Source: Anniella stebbinsi
Taxonomy: Eukaryota; Chordata; Lepidosauria; Squamata; Anniellidae
Direction of reading: 5' to 3'
NCBI GenBank assembly: GCA_029215795.1
Contig: JARDYH010000007.1
Span: 65,340,763-65,404,762, forward strand
Length of the DNA stretch: 64,000 bases
The notes beneath the pieces are model-generated. The model saw only the letters and a list, made by a program, of their open reading frames with translations, did no database searches and had not been told where the DNA came from. The number at the start of each line of letters is the position of its first letter. The first letter of the stretch is position 1. A program made the position numbers and the translations under genes. This document shows, one piece after another, positions 41,521 through 51,923 of the stretch.

Positions 41521-44142
41521 TTGACGTCCTGCTATTCCATGAATGTTAAACTCGCATTACTGGGGATCTCTTGCAGCGCAGTAGTGGCAAATTTTGAAGT
41601 GCAACTGCTCATCATAACCATCTCCATACCCATGCCCCCCCCAAGAAGAGTTCAAAATGGAGGCCGCGCTCTGTTGAGCCACACACATATGCAGGAACAG
41701 CAATATATAGCATAACACCCAATTTATTAGGATGTGCTGGCAAAGGGGCTGTGAAGCAGATGGAAAGCTGGACTTTGGCTGGGGAGACCTACAATTGCAT
41801 GAGAAAGGGAAAGTGCTTTATCTCAAACCGGACAACCCATTTCTAGCCATCTCCATCAGGAGCAGGTCTAGTGGGTCCTAAGTGCCCCTTCGAGTCAACG
41901 CCAGCCCCAAATACTTGGTACTGCAACAGGGATCGTTCAAACAATGTATTGGAAAACTCCATTCCCCAACCTCGCAAGTACTGTGAGGATTGCAGCAGAA
42001 GTTCAGCAGGAACAGCGAAGCTGGCTGGCGGGGTGAGGAGGGGGAGATGGCGTCATTGCCCCTACCAATCAGAATGTCCCTGCGGCTTCGACCCGGAGAG
42101 CCCTGACCCCACTTCACCACTGCTCTTCCGTCAGTGGCTTTGCAATGCCATGAAGCCCTGGCCAATGTAATAGAGTGGCTGTATGCTCCAGTACTGCGGA
42201 GGAGCGGTACACACCCTTAACAGAAGGAAGGATTTCTCTGCCATCGTACCTTTGCAATCCAGAATGAGCCATGGTTTCTCGGAGTCCCGGCCCTCAAATC
42301 AGCCCCAGTTGCCTTCTTTAGCCCAGATGGGACCGAGGAGCCCTGCTTCTCCAGGCTCTTCTGCTCCATCCACCGCCCCTCCCTTCCCCGCCCCTCCCTT
42401 CCCCGAACTGGGCTTAGAACATTCTTTGTGCTGGGAGTCAACCGCCTTGCCTGCCTTCATCTCCTACTGAATAGGAATGCAATCACACGCCCAGGATTCA
42501 TTTCCGTATTGTTCCTGTACATTTGTAATTGGCTTGTGTTTGTGTGCTTTGCGGATTCGTCACCATGTCAATTGGAGAGCACAGGCAGGCGATTCCCAGC
42601 TGCTGCAACCTGGCTGCTGAGCAGCAGGCGGTGAGAAGCAGCAACTCAGGCACCCCACCCACCAATCCCCTCTTTTTATCCTCAGACAAGAACCGTCCTG
42701 CTGGATCAGACCAAAACAGCATCCGGCTCCTCCAGCCGGGGTGCAGAACATCTCCCATTCCGAGGGCCGCATTCCATTCTGGAGAAACTCTCAGGAGCTG
42801 CCTTCCAGTCATGGGCGGAGCTGAAAGCAAAGGAGGTGGGACTGAAAACAGCATATTTTAGCTTCAAGCTCTCATTGCCAGTCCCTACGACTTAGGAGAG
42901 GTGTTTCAACCTTTCAGAAGGATTGGAGGGGACTGCACAAGAGCCGGGGTACGTCCAAAGGAACTGAGGGAACTGGATGTGGGTCGAAGAGAAAGGACCC
43001 AACGTGGGCTGGATTTGGGGCCCTAAGGTCCTGCACCTCTGCAATGCAGCATCAAGCCCATAAGCAGGGCAAAAGGGTGGTCGTGGTAGTAGTTGATGTT
43101 GTTACGGTGCCATCCATGAATAGGGTGCTTTATGGAGCAACATGTCCCTAACCCCCTCCTTGCAATGCAATTCAGGGGAGGGGGCAGAATCCTGTTTCAG
43201 AAGGCATTTGGGCTGGAGCTTTTTAGAAAGCCTGAATTCAATGTCGCTAGGGTTTGGGCTTTTGTATTGTTTTTGTTTCAAACACAACACAAATCTGCAT
43301 TTGCTCCTTTTGCTGGTTGTAGATTTGAGACCTTGCAGCTGTTTTTTCCCCTGCGTTGTTGATATTTAGTTATCAGAAGTCCCTTGCATTAAATATCATT
43401 AACATTATTATTTTACTTCTGTTAGCCTCCCTGATTATTTCTTCTTCTTTTTCTTTTTTATGGCCAGAAGGTGGGATGGAAATGATTTAAAATAAATAAC
43501 TGCCAGAATTCGACAGGGCTCTGCCCCCAATGAGCTTAAAATCTGAATTCAACAGAGCAGGAAGCAAAGGGAAAGAAGAGGCAGGAGAGTCCCGGCATCA
43601 AAGGAGACGAGCAATTAAAGTGGCACAAAGGTCTTGTCTTCTGTGGATGCATCACATCTTTTTCCAAAGCCTCCTAAGCTTATCCTCACATCTGGTGGTG
43701 ATTAATTCCATACGTTAATTATCCTTTTTCTAAAGTGGCAGTTCCTTTTGTGATAACCAGTGGTGACCTCTCCCACCACCTTCAGACACTACGTGGAGTA
43801 GGGATCTTTCAGCCGACATGCCTCCCTTTTCCCGTGCTTGTGCTGAATCCCATCAGCCATTCTGCTGCCGGCTCCCCAGTTGGGAGAGATCTTTTTGGAG
43901 ATCCTGTATCCCTCCCGGTGCTGCAGTTATGATTCTCAGGTCTGCTCTCCCCATTCACTTGCAGGGATGGGCATCCATTTCAAGAGGAATGGGAAAGTTA
44001 ACAGGTGCTGTCCCACAACAAAGGATTCCCGTTCATTCCATTCATTCCTCTTTAGAGTGGATGGGGGCACATCTGTCTCCAGCAGCAGCAGTTGTATCAG
44101 TGGTAGGAGAAAACATCAGTAGCCATCAATGGCACCCCCATG

Positions 44143-44192
<50 letters not shown>

Positions 44193-44329
44193 GAGGAACA
44201 TAACATAGAAAGTCAAATTATACCAAGTCAGACCATGGGCAGTATCCAAGAGGGGTATTCCACAAACCCAATTAGTGCTCATGAAGCACGGCGGAATCTT
44301 TCCCTTGTGCAAGCGGTTACCCACTATGC
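41521..44329. other. Gene-free stretch
   Basis: Nothing named with confidence except a CT/CA microsatellite at 44151-44192 and a possible LINE tail at 43460-43500 ('gaaggtgggatggaaatgat'). An AT-rich block at 43370-43440 and 43680-43725 could be regulatory. Open frames are short and overlapping. Confidence 0.4.
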
Positions 44330-44560
44330 TTATTTATTTATTTTTATTTATTTATTTCATTTCTAACCCGCCTCTCCATGCACAACCGGTCGTCTGAACA
44401 AGCAGCTGCGTAAACAGTTATGCAAGTGGAGTGCACTGCACAACAGGTGCAAAGCAGTATTTATTTTATTTCTTCGTTAAAACATTGCTATCCCGCCCTA
44501 TATCACTGGGACCTCAGGGCAGCGTACAGATAAAATCAGAACACTGTGAAATAATAAATA
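44330..44560 (-). repeat. LINE tail complements
   Basis: A TTTATTTA run with 'catttctaacccgcctctcc', then 'gctatcccgccctatatcac', reads as complements of LINE or SINE 3' ends. Two separate tails are likely. Confidence 0.5.
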
Positions 44561-44612
44561 AGACACACAGCTGAAAATGTATTAAATCGTTAACACATTG
44601 CACAAGAGTTAT

Positions 44613-44822
44613 GCATAGGAACAATGGAGTCTGCCTTAGACCGAGTCAGACCCTGAGTCCATCCAGCCCAGTATTGGCGACACTGGTTAGCAGCAGCAGC
44701 TCTCCAGGGATTTCAGGCAGGATTCCTCCCCAGCCCTACCTGGAGAAGCTGCCGGGGATTGAACCTGGGACCTTCTGCATGCCAAGCCTATGCTGTCCCA
44801 CACTGAGCTATAGAGCCTCCCA
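44613..44822 (-). repeat. tRNA-derived SINE, antisense
   Basis: The complement of the family at 7937-8135: body complement 'ctctccagggattt', B box complement 'gattgaacctgggacc', 'ttctgcatgcc', and A box region 'actgagctatagagcctccc'. Confidence 0.8.
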
Positions 44823-44954
44823 TGCAAAGCCACTTGCCAAACCATGCTTGCATAAATGCGACTTTATCTGGATTCCTCTCTTGTGGACAGTTCAGAACCT
44901 AGTTTTCGTTCGTGCAATGTCCTTTGTACTAATGGAATGGCACGGCTGGATACT

Positions 44955-45140
44955 GCCACATGTGTCAATCTGGCCCACAAGCTCCTTTTGCTCTATGCTG
45001 ACTGGAAGCAATGGCTTTCCATGGTTTCAGGCAGGTTTATTTCCCAGCCCTACCTGGGGATCCTGGGGAATGAACCTGGAACCTTTGGTACGCAAAACAG
45101 GGTCTCTCTCTCTACCACTGGGCTACAGCCTGTCCCATAA
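44955..45140 (-). repeat. tRNA-derived SINE, antisense, diverged
   Basis: It has the same order as the previous copy: 'ttccatggtttcaggcaggt', 'cagccctacctgggga', 'gaatgaacctggaacc', 'ctaccactgggctacagcct'. It is more diverged. Confidence 0.7.
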
Positions 45141-45836
45141 ATGGTGCCTCCCTCTCTTCCCCACTCCCATGGGCTTGTCCGGAATATCCCAACACAGTGT
45201 TGTTCTGAGACGTTTGAGGGGGGGATGTCTAGTGAAACATTTCCTCCCAGAATGCACACCATGGAGGCTGCATCAGTGAATTCTGGGAGAAACAACATGG
45301 GTGCCATTCTCCAGAGCAGTGGTTCGTGATTGCCCTGCCACTGCCACCACTGCTACAAAGAGTAGCAAAAGAAAAAAGAAAACGTCTTAATGCAAGCAAA
45401 CAAAACTCAAGTTGGAACTCATTTTAAGGGGCGAAATATGAAGCAACCTCAGCTTTCTGCAATAAAAATGAATGAAATCTAAACGTGATTTCCCCCCCCC
45501 CCTCACACAACTGTAGCCAGCTGCCCATAGTTTCTGAATACAGACGTGTAGCCACTCAGGAATATATATCACATACACACACATACATACACACGTCAGA
45601 TCTTCATATGTAACAAAACACACACACACACACACACACACACAGAGATTAAAAACAGTTCCTACTAAGGTTTTTGTTGTTGTATTTTCTCCTGTCACTC
45701 TAAAGTGGTCTTTACTGAAGGATTAGGAAGGCCTCCCTATACTCAAAGCACCATAGAAGTTGCAGCTAGAAAAATGTCTCCATGTTGCAAATCTAGCTCA
45801 GCTGCGCTAGCCTCTCTGGTTTTAATTTTCTTCCAG
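45141..45836. other. Gene-free stretch before the candidate exon
   Basis: A CA/TG-rich region lies at about 45565-45644. The last 20 bases form a pyrimidine-rich tract ending ttccag, a plausible splice acceptor. Confidence 0.4.
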
Positions 45837-45914
45837 CTGGGCGAGCTGTCGGAGCTGCAGCGATGTGCCGGCAGGAGGCTGAAGTTCCCGACCATTGATC
45901 TCACACCACGACAG
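45837..45914 (+). CDS. Candidate internal exon, 26 codons, unidentified
   Basis: A 78-bp stretch lies between a strong acceptor (tttaattttcttccag, ending 45836) and a strong donor (cag then gtaagg, from 45915). Only one of the three plus-strand frames is open across it. It reads LGELSELQRC, then AGRRLKFPTIDLTPRQ, with amphipathic helix-like spacing at the start. Base composition is GC- and CpG-richer than the flanks, and no repeat family covers it. The length is a multiple of three, so skipping it would keep frame. I do not recognise the protein. It could be a real exon of a large gene spanning the window, an exon of a non-coding RNA, or a chance arrangement. No other exon in the window supports it. 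Confidence 0.35.
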
Positions 45915-46044
45915 GTAAGGCTGAATCTCCAGGCAGCCACTGTTTCCAGTACCTGCCCACCGGATTCAAGGTTGGAATCTCTCTTTCTCTGTCTCTGTCT
46001 CTCTCTCAATTCTTTCTCTCACAACACGATCACAGACACACAAA

Positions 46045-46131
46045 TGTTAGAACATCGGAAGAGCCCTGATGCTGGATCAGACTGAGGGTCCATCTAGTCC
46101 AGGACTCTGTTCACACAGGGGCCAACCAACT
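46045..46131 (-). mobile_element. CR1 LINE 3' end, antisense, cut by family A
   Basis: 'gttagaacatcggaagagcc' to 'acaggggccaaccaac' is the complement of the CR1 terminus, ending where the family A copy begins. Confidence 0.8.
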
Positions 46132-46389
46132 GAATTTTAGTCAGTGTCATTTGTATGCAATTAGTCCCTGGTGAAATTCCCTCTTCATCACAACAGTTAA
46201 AGTTGCAGGTACTATACTAGAGTGGCCATATACAAAAGAAGGCAGGGCCCCTGCAACTTTAACTGTTGTGATGAAGAGGGAATTTCACCAGGAACTAATT
46301 GCATACAAATGACACCGGCTGAAACTCCCTTTTCTCTACAACTGTTAAAGTTACATGAACCCTGTCCTCCTTTTCATATGGTCAGCCTA
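46132..46389. mobile_element. Family A nested-palindrome MITE, copy 6, left end missing
   Basis: It starts inside the left arm ('gaattttagtcagtgtcatt') and keeps the inner repeat ('actagagtggccatatac') and an intact right end 'ttcatatggtcagccta'. It is of the 'ccaggaactaattgcata' subfamily. Missing about 60 bp of the left arm, it has no readable target duplication. Confidence 0.8.
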
Positions 46390-46935
46390 CCTACTGGATT
46401 AGACCAAGGGTCCATTTATTTATTTATTTATTTACTGAATTTTTATACTGCCCAACAGCCAAAGCTCTCTGGGCGGTTTGCAAAAATTAAAACCATAAAA
46501 ACCATTCAAAATATAAAATAATGACAGTATAAAACATAACCAGCACTCTGTTCACACAGTAGCCAGCCAGCTGTCAACAGGAAGCCCACAAGCAGGACAA
46601 GAGTGCAACAGCATCCTCCAATCCATGTTCCCCATCAACTGGTGTACATAGGCATACTGCCTCTGAAAGCTCTGGCTTAGAGCTATCAGGACTAGTTGCC
46701 ATGGGTAGCCTTCTCCTTCAGGAATTTATCCAACCCCTTTTTAAAGCCACCCGAATTGTTGGCCATCACTGCATCTTGTGGAAATGAATTCCATAATTTA
46801 ACTCTGTCCTTCCTTTTATCTGTCCTGACTCTCCCACCAATCAGCTTCATGAATGACCCCGTTGGGTTCTGGTATTTTGAGGAAGGGAGTGAAATGTCTT
46901 CTTATCTCTCCACTGGATCCACATCAACAAACCAG
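46390..46935 (-). mobile_element. CR1 LINE 3' region, antisense, with nested L2 tail
   Basis: The CR1 complement begins 'ctggattagaccaagggtcc', is interrupted by an antisense L2 tail at 46414-46538 and resumes 'cagcactctgttcacacagt' through 'ggaagcccacaagcaggaca' to about 46935. It is the second CR1 copy at this site and aligns with 29498-29970. Confidence 0.82.
46414..46538 (-). repeat. L2-clade LINE tail nested in CR1
   Basis: A TTTATTTATT run followed by 'atactgcccaacagccaaag' and 'ctctctgggcggtttgcaaa' is the complement of the L2 terminus. About 5 bp of CR1 sequence is missing at the junction. Confidence 0.82.
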
Positions 46936-47211
46936 TTCTAGCACTTTCATCTCCAGGAGAAGCAGGTCTTTTGCCAAGTGAATGGGCCTTAATTGCCTAT
47001 TCAAGACCAAGCGACTCCTAAATACTTTGCATTACAATAAGGAACAATATATTTGCAGCTAAGCTCAATGGGAACAGGGAGTTCTGGGGGTGGGCAGATG
47101 ATCTCAGCATCCCTGCTAATAAAAAATGTGCAGGTGCTGCATCCATCCCTGGAAGCCCTGGGTCCATTTTAGCACTGCCTCCATAACCACAAGGCTAGAG
47201 CTGCTCTCGCA

Positions 47212-47320
47212 TAGAATCATAGAATCATTGAATAGTAGAGTAGGAAGGGGCCTCTAAGGCCATCAAGTCCAACCCCCTGCTCAATGCAGGAATCCACTGT
47301 AAAGCATCCCTGACAGATGG
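47212..47320 (-). mobile_element. CR1 LINE terminus, antisense
   Basis: 'catagaatcatagaatcatt' is the complement of the CR1 terminal octamers, followed by 'ccaaccccctgctcaatgca' and 'gcatccctgacagatggttg'. The CR1 sequence stops where the hairpin element begins. Confidence 0.87.
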
Positions 47321-47449
47321 TTGCTCGGATGAGCAACAATGAGCAAAAAAGAGCCTGGTTAAATGGGCTAAACCATAACCCACCAACTTATTTATGGTTT
47401 AGCCCATTTAGCCAGGCTCTTGTTTGCTCATTGTTGCTCATCCGAGCAA
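47321..47449. repeat. 129-bp near-perfect hairpin element
   Basis: The left arm starts 'ttgctcggatgagcaacaat' at 47321 and ends near 47377 ('gggctaaaccata'). The right arm starts near 47393 ('tatggtttagccc') and ends 'gttgctcatccgagcaa' at 47449. The arms are about 57 bp with a few mismatches and a loop of about 15 nt. Confidence 0.85.
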
Positions 47450-47889
47450 TTAAAACATTGACTGCCATGTTTACTCATTGGTGTTATTCACCATTTGGAT
47501 TTTTTTTCACAATTCTTGCATGAACACATTTACATTTGTTGTCGTTTTTAGGTACTCCTCCTCGTTTGGTTGGCAATGATGGGCATTGTAGTCCAGCATA
47601 CCTGGAAGGCAGCAGTCTGGTGGCTGCCATAGGTATATTGCTAGAATGTGTGTCATCAGGGGCATTTCCCAGCCATCTCCCCATGGTCAGAGTCACTTCT
47701 GTAACATGTGCAGCACCTACCACACAAACTGTTGTTCTTTAGGAGTGGCTGCAGCAGCTGCATACTATTCCATCCACTGAGTTCTCTTTCAACAAAAATC
47801 CATCAATATCCTCTTTTCCCAGTAACCAGATTTTAAGCCATTTCTATTGCTTTTTCCCCTTCCTCCCTTTCCCTCCATTCTTTTCAACA
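47450..47889. other. Gene-free stretch
   Basis: A family C fragment lies near 47568-47620. No exon. Confidence 0.4.
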
Positions 47890-48200
47890 GCGCCCTCAAA
47901 CAACCGGCTTAATTACCAAAATTCATTAGCCAGCACTTAATTATACCCGCCATGTGCCGGCTTAGCTGAGAAGACATCTGATTAATAGCGTGTAAGTTAC
48001 GCTGGGAATCGTGTTCCATAATTAACCGCAAGCCGCTCCGCTGTGTAATATTAATGAGATCTTTTTGACTATGCAAATGGGAGCATGCAAGGAGAAATGC
48101 GATTGGACGAGGGGCCCTTGAGGGGGTTGGGGAGTCGCTTAATGGGCGATTAGCTTTTGATCATTTGCAGTGGGACGCCAAGAATTTGTATACTGGGTTG
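47890..48200. promoter_or_regulatory. Strongest conserved non-coding element candidate
   Basis: The stretch holds repeated homeodomain cores TTAATTA (47909-47915 and 47937-47943), 'gattaatagcg' and 'ataattaacc', and a perfect POU octamer ATGCAAAT at 48071-48078. It retains many CpGs in a genome where they are otherwise scarce in this window. No repeat family or splice-flanked open frame overlaps. This combination is typical of deeply conserved developmental enhancers. Function and the target gene are inference. Confidence 0.45.
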
Positions 48201-48339
48201 CGCACCTCAGCGTTGGGGCAGCAAAAACCCAGCCCCTCCCTCTCTTCCTCCTGACAGCCCAAAATTTAGACACTAATTCTCTCACAGGTATCATACTGGT
48301 GTCAGAACAGTTCCTGAAACAACTCTTCGTGTGATTTAT

Positions 48340-48674
48340 ATTTTTGTGAGTATATATATATATACTCTCATATATATATGAGAAAGACTAACAACATAAT
48401 ATTTTTAAAATAAATACTTTGAGCTAAATGTTTCGGCTTCTGCTCTCATATATATATATAGCTATTTTATCATTCAATATGCTTTTTTACTTAGATTTAT
48501 AATCTCTATTCTTGGCCAAGCTCTCAAAACAGGCTTTACAACAGAATCATCATGCAAAACAAGAAAACCAGGAAACACATATCTGAACTCCAGATCTTAA
48601 TAACTGCAACCCAGTGTCAACCCACCAAAGCAGACTAGATCAGATTAGCTTAACATTTACTTAGCACCGATATT

Positions 48675-48735
<61 letters not shown>

Positions 48736-48740
48736 ATAAA
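48340..48740. repeat. AT-rich region with TA and TA/CA microsatellites
   Basis: TATA runs lie at about 48349-48382, 48450-48464 and 48680-48735 (TA then CA). 'gtgagtatatatatatatac' and 'tctcatatatatatgaga' can fold into hairpins. Confidence 0.85.
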
Positions 48741-49764
48741 TGATATGTCAACATCAGTCATGAGAATGATAGTAAGACATAATAGGCTGGAGCTAAATGT
48801 CATTTGAGAAAGATAGTATAGCAATTATTAGGATCTGAAGAAGGAAGAACCTTCTTTATAAGGTTCTGGATCTCTTTGAGTTGATGTTGGGTTTTTGTTG
48901 TCTTCTGGCCTGACAGAGGGAGAAAAAACAAGTTGTAGCCAACTTAGAATGAGAAACTTTCCTCTGTATTCCAATAGATGGTTGGAAGCCTTTCTTGGCC
49001 TGGGAGCTGGGAGCTTCTTTATGCCAGTCATTATTCAGTTGGTACTGGCTGGATTGGATGGCCCATTGAGCTAATCCAGCATGGCAGGATCGTGGATGCA
49101 GGAACGGATGGACCGCTGCCTGATCCAGCTCTGGTGGAGGATGTCAAAGAGGACAGAGATGAAGCCTTTGGCCTGATAGGATGTGGCACAAGTTAGGAGG
49201 AATCAAAGCCACAGGAGAAGCAATTGGCCAGTTCCGGAGAAGCCAAGCAAAGTGGCTGGAATGGTCACCTGGAGGGAAACCAACGTGTGAGATGCCTATT
49301 GGACAGGCTTCCAGGCTGCAGTCGGTTGGGAAAAGTGAAAGAAAAGAGCAGGGAAGGGGTTGTGAGTCCACATGATGGACTCAAGGATCCATCCCATACC
49401 TCTCAAGGGTATTTGATTAGGTCACTGTCCTCTTGGGATTATATGACTTCCTGTTCCCTTGCCAAATCCTGGTTTCTGCCCATGTATTCTTGCTCTGGAT
49501 TAGCTTGGATTTCAGGATTCATCTGCTGCTGTCTTTATGGTGGCGCACCAAGGTGTCAAGAGCGGCAGGAGGAGGTAATGTTAAGGACTTGGCAGGCCAC
49601 CTGATGTGGATGATATTCTGAGTCCAGCTTGGTTGTCCAGATGGCATACAGCTGTATCCTCATGCCCGTTGGATACTATTGGGATGCCAGCCAACTTTAC
49701 AAGGGAGGCATCATCTTTGCCAGCTGTGGGCTACCCACCAACACATCTGGTTTCCTCCCAATGT
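48741..49764. other. Gene-free stretch
   Basis: A CR1-like phrase near 49040-49140 ('ggtactggctggattggatg') is too weak to call. No exon. Confidence 0.4.
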
Positions 49765-49835
49765 TGGCAGAGGATGATGGGAGTTGTAGTCTAGCACATC
49801 TGAAGCACACCAAATTGGGGAAGGCTGTCTTAGAA
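49765..49835. repeat. Family C fragment
   Basis: 'ggcagaggatgatgggagtt', 'gtagtctagcacatctgaag' and 'aattggggaaggctgtctta'. Confidence 0.65.
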
Positions 49836-49889
49836 TCGTAGTCTTCTAAAATATCCTTTCTTGCATCCCTCTGTGGGCTCTCGGGATGA

Positions 49890-50090
49890 TTGGAAACTTT
49901 GCAACAGATTCAGATGGCCTCAGATGTCCACCTATCCAACCTGCGGATTCCGCAGACTTGCAGGCCAGTTTTTCCACTTTCAGTGGGGATTTGTGTTAAT
50001 TCACATGCATGCGAATGCACATGATCATTGACTAAAACAGCACAACCACTAATGAGAATGAGCACAAGGAGAATGAAATTCTGTTGTTGT
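49890..50090 (-). repeat. Family D repeat, copy 3, inverted
   Basis: 'gaaactttgcaacagattca' is the complement of the family D end, and 'gtgttaattcacatgcatgc' that of its start. Confidence 0.4.
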
Positions 50091-50477
50091 TGTTGAATCC
50101 AATTCTTTCAATGGACAGATGATGGCATGAAAGACGCTGGACAATCTACAAAACACCAATGGGATGGATTTAGCAAAATCCATAGATCCCTAGTGGGGTC
50201 CCCAGAATGTTGCACAGCTTGGCTCGGATTTTGCTCAAGCAGCTCTTCCTCCAAGCTGGAGGTCTATTCTGTTATCTTTCCTCCACCAGCTCCTGATTCA
50301 TAAAGCATTTGCCATCTTGTTGCCTGGAAGGGGGGGGGGGGTTTGAGCATCCCTTTCCTAAGCCCCCAAGCCAACGAAGCAGGTAACTGGTTCACCAGCT
50401 AAGGAGCTCCTTCTCTCCTCCTCTCCTCTTCTCCCCACCCCTGCCTGCCACCACCTTTCCACCTCCTTTCCCAATAC

Positions 50478-50799
50478 TAGGCTGACTCTATGGAAAGGAG
50501 GACAGGGCTCCTATTTCTCTAACAGTCGCATAGAAAGGGGAATTTTAGCGGGTGTCATTTGTATATATGCAGCACTTGGTGAAATCCCTTCTTCATTACA
50601 ACAGTTAAAGCTGCAAGAGCCCTCCCTCTTTTGTAACTGGTCAAGAGGGAAGGGTTCCTGCAGCAGCTTGAACTGTTATGATGAAGAGGGAATTTCACCA
50701 AGTGCTGCATATATACAAATGACACCCACTAAAATTCCTTTTTCTATGCAACTGTTAAATATACCGGAACCCTGTCCTCCTTTCCATGTGGTCACTCTA
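50478..50799. mobile_element. Family A nested-palindrome MITE, copy 7
   Basis: The ends are 'taggctgactctatggaaag' and 'ctttccatgtggtcactcta'. It is of the 'gcagcac.tggtgaaat' subfamily. The centre differs from copies 1-6: it reads 'ccctccctcttttgtaactg', the complement of the usual centre, followed by a short palindrome. Flanks (cccaatac and ccaaaaat) match only 5/8. Confidence 0.8.
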
Positions 50800-51603
50800 C
50801 CAAAAATGATATTGTCCAGTTGGCTATTACCCCTTGTCCTTTGGACAGAGTTACACTGGATCCCCAGCTCCATGTTTTCCTTGCAAGGCAAATGCAGGGC
50901 TGAGAGACAGTGGATACTAGTGGTAAGAGACTCCACCCTACAAAGACTTAGATTTCCAAACCTGCTCTCCACCCCCACCACTCTCACACCTGCTTTAACC
51001 ACTTGGCTCCACTGTCTCTATATGGAATGCAGATGTCTCCTTCCACCCACCTCTTTAACAGATTATGAATCCACACACACCCTAAAAGGCAGTAGAGGAA
51101 ATAACAGCTGCTGTTGAAAGGAGATCAGGGCAGGGAGGGGATCTGTTGCAAGTCTGCAGAAGGATAGACATTTGGAGGTGGGGGAGAGATGTCCCAGGCT
51201 CTTGTCAGTTGCTTCTCTTTGAGAAATAGCAGAGAGAAAATCAGGCACGTTGCCATGGAGATTTCCAGAGCAGGCTCCATTCATAAAATTGCAGGTGCCA
51301 AGCACACAAATTGAGCCAATTGCTGGATCTTTCCCCAACGAGACCCCCAGCTCCTTCCTGCGTCACCATCTCCAGCAGAGTTCAGAGCTGGGGAGAGCAA
51401 CATGCTGGCCCCGCCTCGCAGGGCTCTTGTAAGGATTATGGAAGTAATGTATGCAAAGCCCTTGGAATGCACTAGATGCGCACACATCAAATGCTTCCCA
51501 AACTTTTAATATTTGGGGGTACAGATGTGCGTGCCCCATGCCAGGTTAAAATTGGAGGCATGCTTCACTTGACGCACAAAAAGGCATGTGTATGCGTGTA
51601 TCT
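50800..51603. other. Gene-free stretch
   Basis: No recognised repeat or exon. Confidence 0.4.
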
Positions 51604-51923
51604 TAGGGTGACCCTATGGAACGGAGGACCGGGCTCCTGTATCTTTAACAATTGAATAGAAAAGGGAATTTCAGCAGGGGTCCTTTGTATTCATGCAGCA
51701 CCTGGTGAAATTCCCTCTTCATCACAACAGTTAAAGTTGCAGGGGCCCTTCCTTCTTTTGTATATGGTCACTCTAGTATAGTGCCTGCACCTTTAACTGT
51801 GGTGATGAAGAGGGAATTTCACCAGGAACTAATTGCATACGAATGACACTGGCTGAAATTCCCTTTTCTCTACAACTGTTAAAGTTACATGAGCCCTGAC
51901 CTGGATTTTATCTGGTCACCCTA
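51604..51923. mobile_element. Family A MITE, copy 8, chimeric with inverted centre
   Basis: The left arm is of the 'gcagcacctggtgaaatt' subfamily ('tagggtgaccctatggaacg'). The right arm is of the 'ccaggaactaattgcata' subfamily ('ctgacctggattttatct', then 'ggtcaccct'). The centre (about 51738-51790) is reversed relative to copies 1-6. The flanks gtgtatct and gcaggggg do not match, unlike the other complete copies. Confidence 0.85.
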
